From Actinomycetota bacterium (lineage in GTDB: Bacteria; Actinomycetota; Thermoleophilia; Solirubrobacterales; Solirubrobacteraceae), in NCBI GenBank assembly GCA_009699565.1, contig WLNX01000117.1, forward strand, positions 1 through 5,744: DNA of 5,744 nucleotides, read 5' to 3'. Shown here one piece after another: positions 1 to 4,896 of this stretch (the stretch's first letter is position 1; each line of letters starts with the position of its first letter). Position numbers and translations under genes: made by a program. The notes under the pieces were generated by a model. It did not search any database. It was not told where the DNA came from and saw only the letters and a list, made by a program, of their open reading frames with translations.

Positions 1-470
1 ATCTTGACTTCCTCGCTGGTGCCGCCTCCCGGAGCGCGTCCAAGGCCGGCTTCGATCATGTCGCGGATGTCTGTGATGCCGGTGTCCCCGGAGAGAGCGA
101 TCGCACCGCGGCTGACCAGCTTGGCGCCGGTGTACGCCTTCGGGTTGTGCGAAGCGGTGCACATGAGGCCGCCGTCGAGCTCGCGGCTGCCGACGAGCCA
201 GTAGAGCATCTCGCTGCCAACCTCGCCGACGTTGATCACGTGCGCGCCCTCCGCAAGCATGCCGACCAGGTAGCGCTCCGCCAGCTCAGGGGCCTCCAGC
301 CTCATGTCATGCCCAAGGCCGATCCCAAGGTCCTCAGTGTCGCGCCCGGTCAGGTGGCTGAGCACGCGGACAAACGCCCGCCCGATCTGTTCAGCGAGGT
401 CGCCGTCGATCTGCTCGCCGTACAGACCGCGGATGTCGTAGGCCTTGAAAATCTCCTGCGGAACGTTCAC
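1..470 (-). CDS. manB: Phosphomannomutase/phosphoglucomutase, N-terminal part (runs off left edge)
   Basis: Enzyme of the alpha-D-phosphohexomutase superfamily, which moves phosphate between C6 and C1 of mannose or glucose in the cytoplasm and so supplies hexose-1-phosphates for sugar-nucleotide synthesis. Reading the minus strand from GTG at 470 gives 156 complete codons with no stop. The N-terminus has the family signature FKAYDIRGLYG (residues 8-18), then GHDMRLEAPELAERY (53-67) and the catalytic phosphoserine loop TASHNP (105-110), with S107 as the expected phosphorylated serine. Full-length members have about 450 residues, so roughly two thirds, including the metal-binding loop and the sugar-binding domains, lies outside the window. 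The GTG start is chosen because FKAYDIRG sits close behind the N-terminus in relatives; no ATG lies nearby in frame and no clear Shine-Dalgarno is visible. It diverges from rfbF. Family assignment is firm. Mannose versus glucose preference cannot be told from this part, so the symbol is provisional. Confidence 0.9.
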   Translation of the reverse strand, partial: MNVPQEIFKAYDIRGLYGEQIDGDLAEQIGRAFVRVLSHLTGRDTEDLGIGLGHDMRLEAPELAERYLVGMLAEGAHVINVGEVGSEMLYWLVGSRELDGGLMCTASHNPKAYTGAKLVSRGAIALSGDTGITDIRDMIEAGLGRAPGGGTSEEVK

Positions 471-502
471 GGGGTCACAGAGTAGCCGCGCGTCGGAGCC
501 TC

Positions 503-526
503 GGCGCGACAGCCCGGGCCCGCGCC
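503..526. promoter_or_regulatory. Inverted repeat in the divergent manB/rfbF gap (possible operator)
   Basis: The 74-base gap between the two divergent starts (471-544) holds an inverted repeat, ggcgcg (503-508) and cgcgcc (521-526), separated by 12 bases that contain the perfect palindrome gcccgggc (512-519). The two symmetries are centred one base apart, so they do not form one larger palindrome. Both promoters ought to lie in this gap, so an operator is plausible. In such GC-rich DNA short GC palindromes are expected by chance, and I see no convincing -10 or -35 hexamer on either strand. Function is inference only. Confidence 0.2.
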
Positions 527-544
527 TGCGAGCATCACACCGCG

Positions 545-1261
545 ATGGCTACCGAGACGACCCCTGTGCTGATTCTTTGCGGCGGCCGCGGAACGCGGCT
601 CCAGAACCAGCGGGAGACAATCCCAAAGGCGCTGGTGGAGGTCGGCGGCAAGCCGATCGTCTGGCACATCATTCACTGCTACGTCGCCGCAGGGTTCCGC
701 GAAATAGTGCTCCTGACGGGATATCTCGCGGAACAGATAGAGGCCTTCGTCTCAGGGTCGGACTGGCCAGAAGGCGTCAGTGTGAGCTGTCTCCAGACGG
801 GACTTGACACCCCGACCGGTGGTCGCGTCGCCGCCGCCGCGGACCTTCTCGGCGACAGGACCTTCTGCCTGACTTACGGCGACGGCTTGAGCGATGTAGA
901 TCTGCGGACACTGCTTGCCGAGCACGAGCAGAGCGGCGCTGCGGTTTCGCTGACCGCCGTTCAGCCCGAGCTGCCGTTCGGGATTCTTGAGCTCGACGGC
1001 GACTCGGTCGCAGGCTTTGAGGAGAAGCCGCGAGCCACGGAATGGATCAACGGCGGCTTCATGTGCGCCGGGCCTGAGCTGCTGCAGGAGCTTGATGGCG
1101 ATAGCGTGCTCGAGCGAAATCCTCTGCAGACGCTGGCCGCGGCCGGAAAGCTGCGCGCCCATCGCCATCACGGCTTCTGGGCGTGCATGGACACCTACAA
1201 GGAGACTTTGATGCTGAACGACCTCTATGACAGCGGCTCCGCTCCATGGCGTTGCTGGTGA
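545..1261 (+). CDS. rfbF: Glucose-1-phosphate cytidylyltransferase (RfbF-like)
   Basis: Cytoplasmic sugar-nucleotide pyrophosphorylase predicted to join CTP and glucose-1-phosphate into CDP-glucose, the first committed step to CDP-deoxysugars. The 238-residue protein is a single nucleotidyltransferase domain: nucleotide loop GGRGTRL (13-19), GGKPIVWHI (34-42), TGLDTPTGGR (85-94), metal site YGDG (111-114, D113), TAVQPELPFG (137-146), EEKP (159-162), WINGGF (167-172), then GFWACMDTYKE (210-220) with D216 as likely second metal ligand. The order, spacing and tryptophan-rich end (APWRCW) fit RfbF better than RmlA or GalU. The usual family length is about 257, so this copy is slightly short without losing a motif. 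RfbF proteins usually read GLGTR and a KPKP-type stretch; here they are GRGTR and IPKAL, which leaves a related sugar or nucleotide possible. ATG 545 is the first start after the gap; no Shine-Dalgarno is seen. The stop overlaps the next gene, the expected partner dehydratase. Confidence 0.82.
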   Translation: MATETTPVLILCGGRGTRLQNQRETIPKALVEVGGKPIVWHIIHCYVAAGFREIVLLTGYLAEQIEAFVSGSDWPEGVSVSCLQTGLDTPTGGRVAAAADLLGDRTFCLTYGDGLSDVDLRTLLAEHEQSGAAVSLTAVQPELPFGILELDGDSVAGFEEKPRATEWINGGFMCAGPELLQELDGDSVLERNPLQTLAAAGKLRAHRHHGFWACMDTYKETLMLNDLYDSGSAPWRCW

Positions 1262-2253
1262 GCCCGCCGTTCGGGGCGTCGCTCGCCGGTTCGCGCCTCC
1301 TTGTCACCGGGTCGAACGGACTGCTGGGGTCCTGGTTCACGCGCAGGGCCCTTCTGCTCGGCGCGGACGTCACGGTGCTCCGGCTCGAACCGCAATCGAA
1401 CAGCGCCCTTGTTCTGGAGGGCGTCGAGTCCGAGTGCCGGGTGGTTGAAGGAAACCTCCTTGACGGCGAACTGATTACCGCCACCGTTGCCGACAACGAA
1501 GTCGACACGATCGTTCACCTCGCCGCGCAGGCGATCGTCGGGACCGCCAACCAGTCGCCCCGGGGCACCTTCGAAGCCAACGTGACCGGGACCTGGAACG
1601 TCCTTGAGGCGGCGCGCCTTGCCGACGTGCCCCGCGTTGTTGTCGCTTCCTCCGACAAGGCTTACGGGGAGAGCGAAGTGCTGCCGTACGTCGAAACCAT
1701 GCCGCTCCAAGCCTCCCATCCGTACGACGCGTCAAAGGCCGCAGCCGACATCATCTCGAGGTCCTACTGGGCCACTTATGGGATGCCCGTGGCCGTGACG
1801 CGGCTCGCCAACATCTATGGAGGGGGCGACCGAAACCTCTCGCGGCTCATTCCCGAGACGGTCGCCGCGATCCTGTCGGGCCGCGCTCCGGTGATTCGCT
1901 CGGATGGATCTCCCGAGCGCGACTTTCTGTTCGTGGACGATGCCGTTGACGCCTACCTTGCGATCCTTGACCTGCTCGCGGCTGGCGCGGGCGGCGGTGA
2001 AGCCTTCAACGCCGGCAGCGGCATTCCCCGCAGGGCGCTCGACGTCGTCAGCTCGCTCTGCGCCGTCGCCGACTTCGACGGCGAGCCGGAGGTGCTTGGC
2101 GAGGGAGACCTGAAGGGCGAGATCGACCGCCAGTGGAATGACTCAACCAAGCTGAGATCGGCGACCGGCTGGACGGCGCTGACGCAGTTCGAGCAAGGTC
2201 TCGCTGCAACGCTTCAGTGGTATCGCGAGCATCCGCAGTCGCTCGCCGGTTGA
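1246..2253 (+). CDS. rfbG: CDP-glucose 4,6-dehydratase-like NAD-dependent epimerase/dehydratase (RfbG-like)
   Basis: Extended short-chain dehydrogenase predicted to convert CDP-glucose to CDP-4-keto-6-deoxyglucose, acting directly after RfbF. The 335 residues show the Rossmann NAD-binding loop TGSNGLLG (21-28), HLAAQAIVG (91-99), the dehydratase-type active-site strand ASSDKAYGE (134-142), the YxxxK pair in HPYDASKAAADI (158-169; Y160, K164), NIYGGGDRNLSRLIPE (189-204) and SPERDFLFVDDA (222-233) in the sugar-nucleotide domain. SSDKAYG with YDASK is characteristic of RfbG and distinguishes it from simple 4-epimerases. Family members have about 350-360 residues. The gene overlaps rfbF by 16 bases from ATG 1246. 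An in-frame GTG at 1258 would give a 4-base GTGA stop/start overlap and a protein four residues shorter; neither start has a visible Shine-Dalgarno, and both leave the Rossmann loop intact. The overlap implies cotranscription with rfbF. GDP- or UDP-hexose dehydratase activity is the main alternative; the neighbouring cytidylyltransferase argues for CDP-glucose. Confidence 0.82.
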   Translation: MALLVSPPFGASLAGSRLLVTGSNGLLGSWFTRRALLLGADVTVLRLEPQSNSALVLEGVESECRVVEGNLLDGELITATVADNEVDTIVHLAAQAIVGTANQSPRGTFEANVTGTWNVLEAARLADVPRVVVASSDKAYGESEVLPYVETMPLQASHPYDASKAAADIISRSYWATYGMPVAVTRLANIYGGGDRNLSRLIPETVAAILSGRAPVIRSDGSPERDFLFVDDAVDAYLAILDLLAAGAGGGEAFNAGSGIPRRALDVVSSLCAVADFDGEPEVLGEGDLKGEIDRQWNDSTKLRSATGWTALTQFEQGLAATLQWYREHPQSLAG

Positions 2254-2277
2254 TCCGGCCATTACCATTGGTCACCT

Positions 2278-3027
2278 ATGGCTGGGCATTCAAAGTGGGC
2301 GGGCATCAAGCACAAGAAGGCGATCGTCGATTCCCGGCGCGGGAAGCTCTTCACCAAGCTCGGCCGCGCGATCACAGTCGCCGCGAAGGAGGGCGGGGGA
2401 GAGGTTGACGGCAACCCCGCTCTGGCGCTAGCCGTTCAGAAGGCCAAAGACGCGTCGATGCCGAAGGACAACATCCAGCGGGCAATCGACCGTGGCACCG
2501 GCGCAGGGGCCGATGCGGAGTCCTACGAAGCGGTCGCTTACGAGGGCTATGGCCCCGGCGGAGTCGCGTTGCTGATAGAGGCGCTGACGGAGAATCGCAA
2601 TCGCACGGGCGCCGATGTGCGCCACACCTTGACCAAGCACGGCGGCAGCCTCGGCGAGCCGGGATCGGTCGCCTACCTCTTCGCGCAGTGCGGCCTGATC
2701 GTGGTTGACGCGGACGCCCACAGCGAGGAGGACCTGATGGTCGCCATCGACGCCGGCGCCGAAGAGATAGAGCTCGATGAGGATGTATTCGAAGTGATAA
2801 CCGCGCCAGCTGACCTGTCAGCCGTCCGCAGCGCGCTCGACGCCGCTGGGATCGCCTATCAGTCGGCGGAGCTGATCCAGCGTCCCGCGACTCGCGTCGC
2901 CATCGAGGAGGACGACGCTGCCACGCTGCTGCGGCTGATTGATGCGCTCGAGGAGAACGACGACGTTGGCGACATTCACTCCAACTTCGACATCGATCCC
3001 GAAGTGCTCGATCGGATCGCCGGCTAG
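2278..3027 (+). CDS. yebC: YebC/PmpR family protein (TACO1-like)
   Basis: Member of the widespread YebC/PmpR/TACO1 family. It was long annotated as a DNA-binding transcriptional regulator; more recent work on bacterial members and mitochondrial TACO1 supports a ribosome-associated role in relieving stalling at proline-rich stretches. Which role applies here cannot be read from the sequence. The 249-residue length is normal. The N-terminus has the family hallmark MAGHSKWAGIKHKKA (1-15), followed by GKLFTKLGRAITVAAKEGGG (22-41), NPALALAVQKAKDASMPKDN (46-65), the glycine-rich EGYGPGGVALLIEALTENRN (88-107), HTLTKHGGSLGEPGSVAYLF (116-135) and an acidic C-terminal domain ending in DIHSNFDID. The start is fixed by the MAGHSKW motif. 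It begins 24 bases after rfbG and precedes a TetR gene and ruvCAB; yebC next to ruvC is a common bacterial arrangement, seen also in actinobacteria. No Shine-Dalgarno is visible upstream. Confidence 0.96.
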   Translation: MAGHSKWAGIKHKKAIVDSRRGKLFTKLGRAITVAAKEGGGEVDGNPALALAVQKAKDASMPKDNIQRAIDRGTGAGADAESYEAVAYEGYGPGGVALLIEALTENRNRTGADVRHTLTKHGGSLGEPGSVAYLFAQCGLIVVDADAHSEEDLMVAIDAGAEEIELDEDVFEVITAPADLSAVRSALDAAGIAYQSAELIQRPATRVAIEEDDAATLLRLIDALEENDDVGDIHSNFDIDPEVLDRIAG

Positions 3028-3055
3028 ATGTCCCGCGCGCCAACCGCATGGCGGC

Positions 3056-3063
3056 AAGAGGAG
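3056..3063 (+). promoter_or_regulatory. Strong Shine-Dalgarno for the TetR gene
   Basis: The purine run aagaggag is complementary to the 16S rRNA 3' end and lies 11 bases before ATG 3075. It sits downstream of the first in-frame ATG (3048), so it supports 3075 as the real start; ATG 3084 is rather distant. It is the only clear Shine-Dalgarno I found ahead of a gene in this window. Confidence 0.6.
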
Positions 3064-3074
3064 CTGTTGTAAGA

Positions 3075-3740
3075 ATGGACCCGATGGACGCCCCTCCACG
3101 CCGCAGGATGACCGCACCGCAGCGCCGCGACGAGATCCTTGACGCGGCCGCCGTCATCTTTGCCCGTTCGGGTTACGACGGGTGCTCGCTTGAGCAGATC
3201 GCAGGAGAGGCCGGGGTGTCAAAGGCCCTCATCTATGAGCACTTCGATTCAAAGCGTGAACTCCACGGCGAGCTGCTTGGCAGGAACGCCAACGAGATCT
3301 TCTCCCGTCTTGAGGCCTGCGCCGAGAGCGGGGCAACCGGGGAGGAGAGGCTGCGACTGGGCGTCGACGCCTTCCTCGAGTTTGTCGAGGAGAATCGGGA
3401 CGCATGGCGGGCTCTCTTCCGCGACGCCGCCGACCCCGACATCGTTGAGGCGCTGGCCGGAGTTCAGACGCAGGCTGTGGGAGTGATCGCTGCCCTGATG
3501 GCGTCTGACCCGGACCGCGCGACGCGCGACCAGCGCGACCCGAGCGACGGCGCGCTCTATCTCGAACTCCACGCCCAGCTGCTGGCGGGCGCCACTCAGG
3601 CCGTTGCCCACTGGTGGTACGACCACCGCAGCGTTCCGCGCGCTGCTGTGGTCGATCGCGTGATGGAGTTCTGCTGGCTTGGATTGGAACGTGTGGCTGC
3701 GGGCGACTCGCTTGCAGGCTCGCGCAAGAGCACCGAGTAG
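3075..3740 (+). CDS. TetR/AcrR family transcriptional regulator
   Basis: Predicted dimeric one-component repressor with an N-terminal DNA-binding domain and a variable ligand-binding C-terminal domain. From ATG 3075 it has 221 residues, a usual length. The TetR_N domain covers about residues 15-66: helix 1 RRDEILDAAAVIFARSGYDG (17-36), then the helix-turn-helix SLEQIAGEAGVSKALIYEHF (38-57) and DSKRELHGELL (58-68), which closely follow the family consensus. The rest is helical with a tryptophan-rich dimer or ligand region (AWRALF, HWWYDH) and is not diagnostic of a ligand. ATG 3048 would add nine residues, but the Shine-Dalgarno at 3056-3063 favours 3075. The gene lies 47 bases after yebC and 56 bases before ruvC on the same strand. 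TetR regulators often control their own or adjacent genes, but no long operator palindrome is obvious nearby, so the target is unknown. Family is certain; specific role is not. Confidence 0.93.
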   Translation: MDPMDAPPRRRMTAPQRRDEILDAAAVIFARSGYDGCSLEQIAGEAGVSKALIYEHFDSKRELHGELLGRNANEIFSRLEACAESGATGEERLRLGVDAFLEFVEENRDAWRALFRDAADPDIVEALAGVQTQAVGVIAALMASDPDRATRDQRDPSDGALYLELHAQLLAGATQAVAHWWYDHRSVPRAAVVDRVMEFCWLGLERVAAGDSLAGSRKSTE

Positions 3741-3796
3741 AGACGACCAGCCCCGTCACGGGAAGGCATCCGGCGTTGGGCGCAGAATCATCTTTG

Positions 3797-4315
3797 ATGA
3801 TCGTCCTTGGAATCGACCCGGGTATTGCCAATACCGGCTTTGGTGTGGTCCGTCGCCGCGGCGGACGCCTGGCGGCACTTGATGGCGGCGTTATCCGCAC
3901 CCGGGCCGAGCGGACGCCGGAATCGCGGCTCGCAGAGCTCTTTGCTCAGATGGAGGACCTCCTGGCCCGACACAATCCCGACGCGGTTGCGATGGAAGCT
4001 CTCTACTTCGGCCAGAACGTTCGATCGGCTTTCGCAGTGGGCCAGGCGCGAGGTGTGCTGCTGCTTGCAGCCGGCCGACGTTCGATTCCCTGCCAGGACT
4101 ACACGCCGCAACAGGTTAAGGGGGCAGTCTGCGGCAGCGGCCGCGCACCGAAGGATCAGGTCACGCGAATGGTCCAAAGCCTGCTGTCGCTGCCTGAACC
4201 GCCCACGCCTGACCACGCGGCAGACGCGCTGGCAGTCGCAATCTGTCACGCAAATCACGCGCCTCTTCGCAGCGCAACGCTGCGCGCGCAGATGCCGGAC
4301 AGCCGCGTCGCATGA
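3797..4315 (+). CDS. ruvC: Holliday junction resolvase RuvC (crossover junction endodeoxyribonuclease)
   Basis: Dimeric Mg-dependent endonuclease that cuts Holliday junctions symmetrically during recombinational repair, working with the RuvAB motor. The 172-residue product matches the usual length (about 173 in E. coli). It has an RNase H-like fold with the first carboxylate in VLGIDPG (D7), the second in AVAMEAL (E67), and the C-terminal site DHAADALAVAICH, where H140 and D143 occupy the positions of the last two catalytic residues. The histidine resembles the Thermus RuvC arrangement, where E. coli has aspartate. NVRSAFAVGQARGV (74-87) and YTPQQVKGAVCGSGRAPKDQ (102-121) are typical DNA-binding and dimer segments. 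ATG 3797 is chosen because GIDPG must sit about five residues from the start; a TTG one codon earlier is possible, and much longer upstream extensions run through tetR and are unlikely. The stop overlaps the ruvA start by ATGA. No SOS box of the actinobacterial type was found upstream. Confidence 0.97.
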   Translation: MIVLGIDPGIANTGFGVVRRRGGRLAALDGGVIRTRAERTPESRLAELFAQMEDLLARHNPDAVAMEALYFGQNVRSAFAVGQARGVLLLAAGRRSIPCQDYTPQQVKGAVCGSGRAPKDQVTRMVQSLLSLPEPPTPDHAADALAVAICHANHAPLRSATLRAQMPDSRVA

Positions 4316-4896
4316 TCGCCTACGTCAGCGGCGAAGTTGCCGGTCGCAGGGATGACCACGTCGTCGTTCAAACGTCCGGCGGTGTCGGCTACCGGCTGGC
4401 CGTATCGGCGGAGACGCTGGCCCATGTTCCGGCAGTCGGCCAGGACGTCTCGCTCCACTGCCACCTCGTCGCCCGCGACGATTCGCTCGCACTCTTTGGA
4501 TTTGCGACTGAGGAGGAGCGCGATCTGTTCCTGATGCTGCTCGGCGTTCAGGGTGTGGGCCCCAAGGTCGCGCTGGCCCTGCTCAGCGGAGGGCCGCCAC
4601 GCGAGCTTGCCGGCGCGCTCGCGAGCGGCGATCTCGCGCGCCTCCAGGCGGTTCCCGGCATCGGCAAGCGGACAGCTGAACGGATTCTGGTGGAGCTCCG
4701 CGAGAAGGTGACCGGGCTCACAGGCGGTGACGGAGAGATCACGGTCACGCGCGGTGACGATCCCAGGCGGATCGCACGCGACGGTCTGGTCGAGCTCGGG
4801 TTCACGATGCAGGAGGCCGACGGCTTCGTCGCTGGAGCCGAAGGTGAGAGTGCAGAGGATCTGCTGCAAAGCGCGCTCAAGGCGGCTCGTCAATGA
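4312..4896 (+). CDS. ruvA: Holliday junction branch migration protein RuvA
   Basis: Tetrameric DNA-binding subunit that holds the four-way junction flat and loads the RuvB hexamers. It has 194 residues (203 in E. coli). Domain I is an OB fold (MIAYVSGEVAGR, 1-12) and carries the acidic pin that separates strands, here D56-D57 in VARDDSLALFGF (53-64). Domain II has two helix-hairpin-helix motifs: LGVQGVGPKVALALL (77-91) and LQAVPGIGKRTAERIL (111-126). After a short glycine-rich linker (about 134-150), domain III, which contacts RuvB, follows with RIARDGLVELGFTMQEAD (153-170). Every expected domain is present and nothing looks degraded. It overlaps ruvC and ruvB by four bases (ATGA) on each side, which implies translational coupling and balanced output of the three Ruv proteins. 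Confidence 0.97.
   Translation: MIAYVSGEVAGRRDDHVVVQTSGGVGYRLAVSAETLAHVPAVGQDVSLHCHLVARDDSLALFGFATEEERDLFLMLLGVQGVGPKVALALLSGGPPRELAGALASGDLARLQAVPGIGKRTAERILVELREKVTGLTGGDGEITVTRGDDPRRIARDGLVELGFTMQEADGFVAGAEGESAEDLLQSALKAARQ

Noticed and set aside
147..485. 112-codon plus-strand frame opposite manB
   Set aside because: The minus strand encodes the unmistakable phosphohexomutase N-terminus with TASHNP; the plus frame has no known motif.
1225..1719. 164-codon minus-strand frame opposite rfbG
   Set aside because: Overlaps the conserved Rossmann and active-site coding of rfbG and shows no domain of its own.
2245..2259. gccgg/ccggc hairpin over the rfbG stop as a terminator
   Set aside because: Only a 5-base stem with a 5-base loop and no T run after it; too weak to call a terminator.
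2372..3157. 261-codon minus-strand frame across yebC
   Set aside because: The translation is arginine- and serine-rich low-complexity sequence typical of a shadow frame, and it covers the well-conserved yebC.
3614..3796. N-terminal extension of ruvC by 61 residues
   Set aside because: The extension overlaps the conserved end of tetR in another frame, and RuvC needs GIDPG within the first ten residues, so ATG 3797 is the start.
3229..3900. 223-codon minus-strand frame across tetR and the ruvC start
   Set aside because: It covers two well-supported genes and has the biased arginine/proline composition of a shadow frame.
4015..4022. gaacgttc as a LexA/SOS box (also at 461-468)
   Set aside because: The half-sites are adjacent without the four-base spacer of the actinobacterial box, and both copies lie within coding sequence rather than ahead of a start.
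4255..4893. 212-codon open frame on the minus strand across ruvA
   Set aside because: It mirrors ruvA, which has all its domains and conserved motifs; the antisense translation shows no recognisable family. Long antisense frames are expected in GC-rich coding DNA.
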